Shown: in pieces, positions 1-6,957 of the stretch
How positions within the stretch are numbered: the stretch's first letter is position 1
Layout: each line of letters starts with the position of its first letter
Assembly: GCA_963822825.1 (NCBI GenBank)
Contig: CAWGIW010000008.1
Span: forward strand, 62,001-126,000
Length of the DNA: 64,000 nucleotides
Origin: JAWWPY01 sp963822825
Lineage (GTDB): Bacteria > Actinomycetota > Actinomycetes > Streptosporangiales > Streptosporangiaceae
Reading direction: 5' to 3'
Position numbers and translations under genes: made by a program
The notes under the pieces: model-generated
Seen by the model: only the letters and a program-made list of their open reading frames with translations
Told to the model about the DNA's origin: nothing
Databases searched by the model: none

Positions 1-156
1 CGCACCCGGGTCACCTTCGAGTACGCCTGGCAGAAGGCTCCCATGAGCGAGGCGTTCGCCGCGCCACTTGCCCGTGCCGTCTCCCGCCGCGGCAACCAGC
101 GCGCCATGCAACGCCTCGCCGAGCAACTCCGGACCCGCGAGGCCGACAGCGCCTAG
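1..156 (+). CDS. SRPBCC-family protein, C-terminal end only
   Basis: An open frame enters from the left edge and stops at TAG 154-156, giving 51 residues (…VTFEYAWQKAPMSEAF…). The amphipathic, Arg-rich tail resembles the last helix of SRPBCC / polyketide-cyclase-like lipid-binding proteins. That fold assignment rests on resemblance only. The start lies outside the window and no function can be given. It is followed at once by transposase debris. Confidence 0.45.
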   Translation, partial: RTRVTFEYAWQKAPMSEAFAAPLARAVSRRGNQRAMQRLAEQLRTREADSA

Positions 157-207
157 TAGTGCTTTGTTAGGTGTGTCGTTCGGGCCTCTTGTGTGATTCT
201 GCCTGCC

Positions 208-765
208 GTGACACCGGAGGAGATGGAGCAGGTCCGGCCTCGGTTGGAGGCGTTCGCCGCGCGATGCTGGGCGCGCTGGCGTGGGCGGATCAGCGGGCTA
301 AGGGCGGCCTGTACTTGCGTGGGCTGATGCTCGATGGCAAGCGTAAGTCGATGCAGCCGATGGCGGAGCGCCTCGGCGTGGACCACCAGCAGCTGCAGCA
401 GTTCGTCACTTCCTCCACCTGGGACTATGGCGAGGTCCGGCGGCGGGTCGCCTGGTGGGCTGAGGAGTTCGTCGCGCCGCAGGCGTATGTGATCGATGAC
501 ACCGGGTTCCCCAAGGACGGGGCTGGCTCGCCGGGTGTGGCCCGCATGTACAGCGGGACGTTAGGCAAGACCGGGAACTGCCAGATCGGGGTCAGCGTGC
601 ACGCGGTCACCGACTGGGCGTCAGCGGCGGTCAACTGGCGGCTGTTCGTGCCCGCGTCCTGGGACGATGCCCTCGCTGAGGATGCGGAGACGGCTGCGGG
701 CATCCGCCGCCGGCGGGGCCCGGTGCAAGATTCCTGACGAGGTGCGGCACCGGGAGAAATGGCGC
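208..765 (+). pseudogene. IS701-type transposase remnant, frameshifted and truncated
   Basis: The translation contains the typical N-terminal half of an IS701-family DDE transposase: DQRAKGGLYLRGLMLDG, KSMQPMAERLG, then VIDDTGFPKDG with the first catalytic Asp pair, then SGTLGKTGNCQIGVSVHAV. The probable start is GTG 208 (VTPEEMEQVRPRLEAFAAR). The frame changes near 257-262 before MLGALAWADQRAKG and again near 700, where IRRRRARCKIPDEVRHREKW continues in another frame. After about 765 the homology stops and a different gene remnant begins, so the C-terminal catalytic half is missing. No clear terminal repeats were found. It is a dead insertion-sequence fragment. Confidence 0.75.
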
Positions 766-1082
766 CACCGAGGTTGGTGTGGCCCGTTCGGCCGCGAGTT
801 CACCCTGCTGGATATGCGGGTGATGGAAAGGAGGGCGCCCTGCTAGCCGCCGCCACTGATGGTGGCTTGCCTGTCCGTCACGTAGTGGTCAGGGCAAGCC
901 GGGTGTGCGAACTGTGGGAGCGCGACCTTGTGCTGGTGCGCCCGGACCAGCATGTCGCCTCGCTCGGAAACCGCGCCCTCGCTGACCCGTCCGGGGTCAT
1001 CGACCGGGTTAGGGGTGCGGCCAGCGAGCACTCTGCGTCGTCTGCGGTCAGCCGCGCTGGTGCCGCGGCAGCAGCAGGCTGA
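766..1082 (+). pseudogene. FAD-dependent aromatic monooxygenase, C-terminal remnant
   Basis: Fused to the end of the transposase debris is a stretch reading PFGREFTLLDM and, in the next frame, LPVRHVVVRASRVCELW then RDLVLVRPDQHVASLGN and GVIDRVRG. This is the pattern of the C-terminal thioredoxin-like domain of class A flavin monooxygenases (PheA/TfdB-type), where RPDQHVAWRG is typical. The FAD-binding and catalytic parts are absent, at least one frameshift is present, and the frame ends only after reading into the 3' end of the convergent exporter gene. The 3' boundary is therefore uncertain. I infer that the transposase insertion or a deletion destroyed the gene. Confidence 0.5.
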
Positions 1083-2487
1083 CCAGCGCGATGGCCAGGC
1101 CGATTCCGGCGGCCACGAGGAAGGCCAGGTCGTAGCCGCTGGCGAGGGCGGCGGCCGGGGAACGCCCGCTGGTCTCCATCTGGGTTCTGGCGGCGGCGGC
1201 CGTCGCGAGCACCGCAAGTCCTATCGACCCGCCTACCTGACTGGCGGTGCTAGCGAGGCCGCCGATGACCCCCGCGTCGCCCTCGGGAACGCCGGCGGTC
1301 GCCCCGGCCATGAGAGTCGGAAAGACCAGCCCGATGCCGGCCGCGATGAGCAGCGTAGGCCCGAGCACGCTGGTGAAGTAGCCGCTGTCGGCGTGGGCTT
1401 GGGCGAGCCAGCCGAAACCGGCCAGGAAACAGCCGCAGCCGGCCAGCACCAGAGAGCGCACACCGGTTCGCGCCAGCAAGGCGGCGGCGAACCGCGCGAT
1501 CACCATGAACGTCACTGCCGCGGGTGTCTGCCCGAGCCCGGCTCGAAGCGCACTGTAGCCGAGCGCGTTCTGCAGGAATAGCGACGTGAAATACCACATC
1601 GCGATGGCGATACCTCCGAACAGCAGCAGCATGCCGTTGCCGGCGGCTACCTTCCGGATTCGCAGCAGCCGCAGGGGCATCATCGGCTGGGCGGCGAAAC
1701 GCGCCTCCACCACGATGAAGACGACGAGCAGCAGCAGGCCCGCCACGGCTGGCCGGATGACCTGGGCAGTTGCCCAGCCGTGATTGGCGCTCTGCATGAC
1801 CCCGTAGATCAGCGCGGCCAGCCCTGCCGTCCCCGTGACCGCGCCGGTGAAGTCGAGCGATTCCCGCCGGCCGGTTCGTGTGCTGGCCAGCGACATCATG
1901 GCCACGACGATCAGCACCGCGCCGATCGGCACGTTGATCAGGAATACCCACCGCCACGACAGGCCAGTTGTTATGGCACCGCCCGCGACCGCGCCGGCCA
2001 TCCCGCCCACGCCGCCCGAGGCAGACCATGCCCCGAACGCCCGGGCACGCTCCTGCCCCCCGGTGAAGCTGGTGTTGACCACGGCCAGCGTCGCCGGGGC
2101 CAGCATGGCGGCTCCCATGCCCTCCGCGACACGAGCCGCTACCAGGATCCCCGGAGCGGTTGCCAGGCCGGCGACCAGACTCGAGGCGGAGAACACGAAC
2201 AGCCCGCCTGCCAGCATCTGGCGATGGCCGGACAGGTCGGCGGCGCGGCCACCCAGCAGCATGAAGCCGGCGAAGGTAAGCAGGTAGCCGTTCACCACCC
2301 AGGCCAGGCCGGCGGCGGTAAAGCCGAGGTCCCGCTGGACGGAGGGCAGGGCGACGTTAACGATGGCCGCGTCCAGGATCACCATGAACTGGCAGGCACA
2401 CACCAGCGCCAGGACCATCCCGGCGGGACCAGTCCGCGCTCCCGTGTGGCTGCGGGTCACGATGCTCGCGGATGGTTCGGTCGCCAC
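1048..2487 (-). CDS. MFS drug exporter, DHA2 (EmrB/QacA) type
   Basis: Predicted 479-residue inner-membrane antiporter of the 14-helix DHA2 family, which expels drugs or other toxic hydrophobic compounds using the proton gradient. The N-terminus shows the family signature LDAAIVNVALPSVQRDLG in helix 1 and WVVNGYLLTFAGFMLLGGR (motif A region), with long hydrophobic segments throughout. The start is GTG at 2487, chosen because AAGGAGG sits 5 bases upstream. It lies downstream of the quinone reductase gene on the same strand (155-bp gap), so the two may be co-transcribed under the divergent MarR regulator. The substrate is unknown. The 3' end overlaps the monooxygenase remnant on the other strand. 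Confidence 0.88.
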   Translation of the reverse strand: MATEPSASIVTRSHTGARTGPAGMVLALVCACQFMVILDAAIVNVALPSVQRDLGFTAAGLAWVVNGYLLTFAGFMLLGGRAADLSGHRQMLAGGLFVFSASSLVAGLATAPGILVAARVAEGMGAAMLAPATLAVVNTSFTGGQERARAFGAWSASGGVGGMAGAVAGGAITTGLSWRWVFLINVPIGAVLIVVAMMSLASTRTGRRESLDFTGAVTGTAGLAALIYGVMQSANHGWATAQVIRPAVAGLLLLVVFIVVEARFAAQPMMPLRLLRIRKVAAGNGMLLLFGGIAIAMWYFTSLFLQNALGYSALRAGLGQTPAAVTFMVIARFAAALLARTGVRSLVLAGCGCFLAGFGWLAQAHADSGYFTSVLGPTLLIAAGIGLVFPTLMAGATAGVPEGDAGVIGGLASTASQVGGSIGLAVLATAAAARTQMETSGRSPAAALASGYDLAFLVAAGIGLAIALVSLLLPRHQRG

Positions 2488-2642
2488 GCACGCCTCCTTA
2501 ATGCTGAATGCGAATCTGCGGAAGGTGTTCGGTGAGTCCGCCCGTCACGTGACGGCGTCCAGGAGGCGGCGGCGGGGACGATCTCCGCCGACGTCCGCGC
2601 CACACGGCGGGGAGCCCCGGGTGGCGCGGATGCCGACGCCGC

Positions 2643-3317
2643 TCACACGGTCTGGGAGGCTCTTCCAGCCAAGGTTCCGCGGCCGTTCCCGTCGGCGTCG
2701 GTGACGCGGCTGCCAGCCAGCAGCCGGATCGTGATCTGGGCCAGCCGCCGTCCCTGGTGCCGGGCCGCATCGAGCGCCGCAGTGTCTGGTCCGTCCCCGT
2801 TGGCCGAACTGGTCACGAAGGACGTGCCGTAGGGGTTGCCGCCGGCGCCGTACACGACCGGATCGGTGTATCCGGGCGGGACGATCAGCGCCCCCCAGTG
2901 GTAGAACACGTTGGCCAGCGACAAGATCGTGGCCTCGCTGCCGCCGTGCCGGTTGTACGCCGAGGTGAAGGCCGTCACCGGCTTGTCGGCGAGCCTGCCT
3001 TCGTGCCACAGGCCGCCGGTCTCGTCGATGAACTGCTTGAGCTGCGCGGCTGGTGCGCCGAACCGCGTCGGCGTCCCGAACGCGTACGCATCCGCCCATG
3101 CCAGGTCCTCAACCGAGGCTTGTGCGATCGTTGCGGTGGCGTCGGCGTGCCGCCGCCACAGCGGGTTCTGGTCGATCGCGTCGTCCGGGGCCAACTCGGC
3201 GACCCGCCGCAGCCGTACGTCGGCCCCGGCCGAGGTGGCACCCTCGGCGACGGCCTCCGCCAGTGCGTGCACGGTACCTGTCGAGCTGTAATAGATGACG
3301 GCCACCTTTGTGGTCAT
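2643..3317 (-). CDS. wrbA: NAD(P)H:quinone oxidoreductase, WrbA/type IV flavodoxin-like
   Basis: This 224-residue protein has the flavodoxin-like FMN-binding start VAVIYYSSTGTVHALAEA, with the phosphate-binding loop SSTGT. It continues with FGTPTRFGAPAAQLKQFID, TSAYNRHGGSEATILSL and VPPGYTDP, all WrbA-family features. WrbA enzymes reduce quinones by two electrons in the cytoplasm and protect against redox cycling. The start at 3317 is preferred over the in-frame ATG at 3332 because GGGAG lies 5 bases before it and inside the longer version. It is divergent from the MarR gene, with the shared operator at 3342-3381, so it is probably a direct MarR target induced by electrophiles or quinones. 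Confidence 0.88.
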   Translation of the reverse strand: MTTKVAVIYYSSTGTVHALAEAVAEGATSAGADVRLRRVAELAPDDAIDQNPLWRRHADATATIAQASVEDLAWADAYAFGTPTRFGAPAAQLKQFIDETGGLWHEGRLADKPVTAFTSAYNRHGGSEATILSLANVFYHWGALIVPPGYTDPVVYGAGGNPYGTSFVTSSANGDGPDTAALDAARHQGRRLAQITIRLLAGSRVTDADGNGRGTLAGRASQTV

Positions 3318-3341
3318 ATCGGCTCCCGCCACGTCGTGTAC

Positions 3342-3381
3342 GATTTAGTTACGCGCATAATGTTATGTGCATAACTAAATC
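3342..3381. promoter_or_regulatory. MarR operator, 40-bp double palindrome
   Basis: The outer arms GATTTAGTTA (3342-3351) and TAACTAAATC (3372-3381) are exact inverted repeats. Inside lie two tandem copies of a 12-14 bp MarR-like site: TTACGCGCATAA, then GTTATG-TG-CATAAC. The block fills the gap between wrbA and the MarR gene and ends 4 bases before the MarR Shine-Dalgarno AAGGAGG (3386-3392). It should control both genes. The AT-rich CATAAT inside could also serve as a -10 element. Confidence 0.75.
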
Positions 3382-3396
3382 TGTCAAGGAGGGTCC

Positions 3397-3882
3397 GTGG
3401 ACTTCGAGCAAGCCGACGCCGTCAACCAGGCCATCCGCCTGCTTAGCCTGCGCCACCGGGCTAGGGCCGCGGCGCTGCTGGCCCCGCTCGGCCTGCATCC
3501 AGGCCAGGAGGCGCTGCTGCTCGAGCTAGCCCGAACCGGCCCGATGATCCAGACCCAGCTCAGCGAGGCGCTCGGCTGCGAGCCGCCCAGCGTCACGCTC
3601 ATGACTCGCAAGCTCGAAACTTCCGGCTATATCCGTCGCAAACCCGCGCCCTCCGACAAGCGCGCCAGCATCGTCGAACTCACCGACAGCGGCAAGACGC
3701 TAGCCAGCCGGGTCAAGCAGCTATGGTGCGCTCTGGCGGAGGAAACCGTGGCCGGCCTGCCCGCCCGCACCGTGGCAGACCTGCCCGGCATCCTCAACAC
3801 CCTGACCGGCAACGTCGACACCAGGCGCCCCCGCCACCCGCACCGCCGCCGGGACAGCGGGAGCGGGGCGCGCACGTGCTGA
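3397..3882 (+). CDS. MarR-family transcriptional regulator
   Basis: A 161-residue winged-helix repressor. Helices of the DNA-binding domain are visible as TQLSEALGCEPPSVTLMTRKLETSGYI, followed by the wing DKRASIVELTDSGKTL. The start is GTG at 3397, with AAGGAGG 4 bases upstream. The last 25 residues are Arg/His/Pro-rich and unlike the family, so the natural stop may lie earlier or the tail may have drifted. The family senses phenolic or oxidant ligands. Its position opposite wrbA and the exporter suggests a quinone or drug-responsive circuit with autoregulation through the palindrome at 3342-3381. Confidence 0.88.
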   Translation: MDFEQADAVNQAIRLLSLRHRARAAALLAPLGLHPGQEALLLELARTGPMIQTQLSEALGCEPPSVTLMTRKLETSGYIRRKPAPSDKRASIVELTDSGKTLASRVKQLWCALAEETVAGLPARTVADLPGILNTLTGNVDTRRPRHPHRRRDSGSGARTC

Positions 3883-4064
3883 GCTCCGGGGTCCGGCGCC
3901 GGTTCGGATGAACCCGGATGGGCAGGCGAGCGGAGCGGACATGCACCAGGGCAAGACCAACCGAATGCGTCAGCCACGAGCCCGGGCCGTCCAGGCAACC
4001 CGCTGAGACCTTCCCCGCTGGCAGCGGCTAGAGCAGAGACGGCACGTTATCGAGCAAAGAAGTG

Positions 4065-4210
4065 TCAATTTCCGGGCTTCGGCTTGCCCGCCCCGTTGCG
4101 GCCGAGGAAACCGAAGACCTGTCCCGCCTCGACGGTGAGGTCCAGGCCGTCCACGGCCACCGTTGACCCGTAGCGCTTGCCCAGCCCCGGAACTTGATGA
4201 CCTCCGGCAT
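4065..4210 (-). pseudogene. ABC-transporter ATPase, N-terminal fragment
   Basis: Read on the minus strand, ATG 4210 gives MPEVIKFRG. After a one-base slip it reads GLGKRYGSTVAVDGLDLTV, then FGFLGRNGAGKPKPGN and a stop at 4065. This is the start of a drug-export ABC ATPase ending just after the Walker A motif GRNGAGK; everything downstream is missing. The surrounding 3883-4064 and 4211-4370 hold no other recognisable gene, hairpin or promoter. It is a small relic. Confidence 0.6.
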
Positions 4211-4370
4211 ACCCGGCCTCGTGGTCTTCTCCTGCGGTGCCGCGGGACTCAACCGACGATAGGAGGCGGGCCGGGAAACATCGTCAGCAGCGGGACGAAC
4301 CTCAGCTAGGCTTTTCGACGAGGCCAGCTAGGCGGCCGGGTCTTCGGCTCGGCCAGGTTCGCGGCCGGTG

Positions 4371-5249
4371 TCAGATCTTGCTCCGCAGGGTCTTGACCGC
4401 GGGCTGGCCGCAGACGCTGGCGGGCTGGTTGCCGGTGGTCCCGCAGATGGCGGCCATGAGGTAGTTGGCCGCACCGTCGGCGCCCTGGGCGATCGCAGAA
4501 GACGGATCGTGCAGCGCCGATGCGATCTGGCTCCAGGTCTTGCCCGCCAGCACCGCCGGGTCGTAGATGATCGTGATCATGTACTTGTTGCCGACGTCGA
4601 TGAACGGGTAGGAGTTGGCGTCGTACTTATTCCAGATCTGCTGCTCCGCAGGGGTGGGAGTCTGCAGCAGCGAGTGATCGACCTTCTCGTTCTCCACCGG
4701 AGTGAAGACCAGGTAGGGACTGGAGTAGCTGGATTTGTAGAACGTCAGGGTCGCCGTGTTCGGGTCGGCGTCGGTAGAGCTGGAGCGGATGCCATGCGCG
4801 GCGGAAACCGTGCCGAACTTGCTCAGCGCTACGGCCATGGACCACCGCATGGCCGCGCAGTAAGGGCAGAACTCGGCCCCAATGTAGAGCATCTCCGGCT
4901 TGCCCTGAGCGGTCAGCGGTGCGCCGCTGATGCTGGCCACCGGCTTCGAGGTGAAGCTGGGCACCGAGCCGGCCCCCACCGCGTTCAGGGTGCTGGCCGG
5001 GACACTGGTGACGTCGCGGATGACGGATGCCGGGAGGGCGGTGCCGGTGGGCGAGCCCGCCGACGTCGAAGCGGGTGGTTTCTGGCCTGCCTTGACGACG
5101 ATGAATACGACCACGACGACCACCACGACGAGAACGCTGCCGCCGGTGATGATGATCCGGTTGCGGACCTCGGCTCGCCGGGCGGCGGCCCGCTGCGCCG
5201 CTATCCGCTCGCGGGCGTTGTCCCGGCTGGATCTGGCTGACTTGCTCAT
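4371..5249 (-). CDS. DUF929-family thioredoxin-like exported protein (CPYC)
   Basis: A 292-residue protein with a basic cytoplasmic N-terminus, one membrane anchor (about residues 31-53, very Val-rich), a Ser/Thr/Pro linker and an extracytoplasmic domain. The domain contains LYIGAEFCPYC, a thioredoxin-type CxxC at C127/C130 preceded by a beta-strand, as in the DUF929 family. Two more cysteines (CGTTGNQPASVCG) lie near the C-terminus. It is likely a DsbA-like oxidase or isomerase acting outside the membrane. The start at ATG 5249 is chosen because MSKSARSSRDNARERIAAQR matches the paralogue's N-terminus; a longer frame to 5372 crosses the G11 tract. It is the third gene of a DUF929-VKOR-DUF929 set. 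Confidence 0.85.
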   Translation of the reverse strand: MSKSARSSRDNARERIAAQRAAARRAEVRNRIIITGGSVLVVVVVVVVFIVVKAGQKPPASTSAGSPTGTALPASVIRDVTSVPASTLNAVGAGSVPSFTSKPVASISGAPLTAQGKPEMLYIGAEFCPYCAAMRWSMAVALSKFGTVSAAHGIRSSSTDADPNTATLTFYKSSYSSPYLVFTPVENEKVDHSLLQTPTPAEQQIWNKYDANSYPFIDVGNKYMITIIYDPAVLAGKTWSQIASALHDPSSAIAQGADGAANYLMAAICGTTGNQPASVCGQPAVKTLRSKI

Positions 5250-5265
5250 AATTGTCTGATGTCCC

Positions 5266-5276
5266 GGGGGGGGGGG
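5266..5276. repeat. G11 homopolymer in a 5' leader
   Basis: Eleven consecutive G on the plus strand (C11 in the transcript) lie 17 bases upstream of the start of the second DUF929 gene, in the 79-bp gap after the VKOR gene. Such tracts slip easily. This could be a phase-variation-like expression tuner or simply a site of sequencing error. Confidence 0.9.
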
Positions 5277-5328
5277 CGGCGGCCGCGGTGCCAGGCGGTC
5301 GAGGCGGGCGGTGTGGCGGGCGGGTAGG

Positions 5329-5925
5329 TCAGTGGGGGAGTCGTGTCCGTGGGTCGGCCGGCTTGACGCCATACCCCGCGGTGGCGGCGAAGACGATCAG
5401 GCCGAACAGCAGAAGCGTGATCACGTGCGCATACGTGCAGAACAGGCAGATGCTGCCCAGCGTGATCACCTCGGTGTACACGAGGTAGAGCACGAACCCG
5501 ATGCCGACGATCACCGAGCCGAGCCGGGCCCACCGGATGGCCGGGAGTTGTGCCCGCCACGCCCAGGGGGTGTTGACCGCCACCATGAACACGAAGAAGG
5601 CGAGGCCGAGCACGGCGACCGGGAAGACGCCGAACACGATCGACTCGGGACTCGTCGTGACCTTCGCGCAGTTGATCACCCCTTTGTCCGAGCAGGCCAG
5701 GTTCGACGCACTCGTGTAATGCGCGTAGGTCAGGTAGATCGAGTCCGCCAGGCCGGCCAGCGACAGCACCAGGGTGGTGATCTGCAGCCACCGCGGCGCC
5801 TGGAGCAGGCCGACGGCCGCGGCGCCGGATTCAGCGTCACTGGCCGGCCCGGCCGGGACGCGGGACCGGCCTTGCGCCGGGCGGCCCGGCCCGGGCCGGG
5901 TCTGGTTACGCTGCCCCCGGGCCAC
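5329..5925 (-). CDS. Vitamin K epoxide reductase (VKOR) family protein
   Basis: This is the membrane enzyme that re-oxidises DsbA-like partners and passes electrons to quinone, replacing DsbB in actinobacteria. Four to five hydrophobic helices are visible. The redox cysteines are the loop pair C78/C86 (ACSDKGVINCAKV) and the active CLFC (C160/C163), preceded by the conserved SPESIVFG region. The open frame starts at 5925. However, ATG 6062 overlaps the stop of the upstream DUF929 gene (TGATG) and opens MAAPKQARNQGAADRR in another frame. The real start is therefore probably 6062, with a one-base frameshift near 5900-5925. It belongs to the same operon as both DUF929 genes. Confidence 0.87.
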   Translation of the reverse strand: MARGQRNQTRPGPGRPAQGRSRVPAGPASDAESGAAAVGLLQAPRWLQITTLVLSLAGLADSIYLTYAHYTSASNLACSDKGVINCAKVTTSPESIVFGVFPVAVLGLAFFVFMVAVNTPWAWRAQLPAIRWARLGSVIVGIGFVLYLVYTEVITLGSICLFCTYAHVITLLLFGLIVFAATAGYGVKPADPRTRLPH

Positions 5926-6061
5926 GGCCGCGCCCGGCTGGACGTCGGCCGGCCGCCCCGGGTGGTGCTCTTCTTGGCGGTGGTCTTCTTGGCCGCGCTT
6001 CCCCCGTTGGCCGCTCGGCGGTCCGCCGCCCCCTGGTTGCGGGCCTGCTTGGGGGCGGCCA

Positions 6062-6949
6062 TCAGATCTGTCCCCGCATGCTCTTGATGAGGGACGAGCC
6101 GCACACGTTGGCGGGCTTGTCGTTGGTGATCTTGCAGACCGCCGCGGTAATCATGTTCGCGGCGCCGTCGACACCCTTCCCGATCGCACTGGACTGGTCG
6201 CTCAGCGCGGCCCCTATCTGTGCCCAGGTCTGCCCCTGGAGAATCTGCGGGTTGTACTGGGCCCCGTGGACCAGGTATTTGTTGGCGAAGTCGATGAAGG
6301 GGATGGCCCCTTCCTCGCTCGCCTGGATATAGGGCGGATAGTCGTACTTGGTCAGCAATGCCTGCTGCTGCGAGGTGGGGGTCTGCAGCGTCGCGTGGCT
6401 GACGGTGGTCTCCTCGACCGGGGTGAAGGTCAGGTACTTGCTGGTATACGTGGACTTGTAGAAGGTCAGGGTGGCCGTGTTCGGGTAGGCCTCACTGCCG
6501 CCGGCCGAGTGGATGCCGTGCAGGCCGGAGAAGGTGCCGAACCGGCTCAGCGCCGCGACCATCGCCCACCGCTCCGTGGCGCAGTACGGGCAGTACTCCG
6601 CGCCGATGTACAGCACCTCAGGCTTTCCGCCGGACGTCAGCGACGGGCCGGAGATGGATGTGATGGATTTCGGGTACGCGCTTCCCGCTCCCACCGCGCT
6701 CAGCGTGGCCGACGGCACCGTGCTGACGTCCTTGATGACGCTCGCGGGCAGAGCCGAGCTGGCCGAGGTGGCCGGCGGGTGCTGGTTCGCCTTGATGACG
6801 ATGAAGGCGACCACGATGACCACGACGGCGAGGATGCTGCCACCGGTGATGAAGACCCGCCTGCGGATCTCGGCCTTCCGCGCCGCGGCCCGCTGCGCCG
6901 CTATCCTCTCGCGGGCGTTCTGCTGCCTGATTCTGGTCGCCTTGCTCAT
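6062..6949 (-). CDS. DUF929-family thioredoxin-like exported protein (CPYC), paralogue
   Basis: A 295-residue paralogue of the protein at 4371-5249 with the same plan: N-terminal NARERIAAQRAAAR basic segment, one anchor helix (about 33-52), a linker, then LYIGAEYCPYC (C120/C123), and two cysteines near the C-terminus. Known DUF929 proteins are thioredoxin-fold. I infer an extracytoplasmic thiol oxidoreductase whose disulfide is renewed by the VKOR protein translated immediately downstream through a TGATG overlap. The gene begins only 8 bases after the end of the ATPase-LuxR regulator, so one transcript may carry regulator, DUF929, VKOR and DUF929. A weak AGGACAGG ribosome site precedes ATG 6949. 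Confidence 0.86.
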   Translation of the reverse strand: MSKATRIRQQNARERIAAQRAAARKAEIRRRVFITGGSILAVVVIVVAFIVIKANQHPPATSASSALPASVIKDVSTVPSATLSAVGAGSAYPKSITSISGPSLTSGGKPEVLYIGAEYCPYCATERWAMVAALSRFGTFSGLHGIHSAGGSEAYPNTATLTFYKSTYTSKYLTFTPVEETTVSHATLQTPTSQQQALLTKYDYPPYIQASEEGAIPFIDFANKYLVHGAQYNPQILQGQTWAQIGAALSDQSSAIGKGVDGAANMITAAVCKITNDKPANVCGSSLIKSMRGQI

Positions 6950-6957
6950 CGCCTGTC

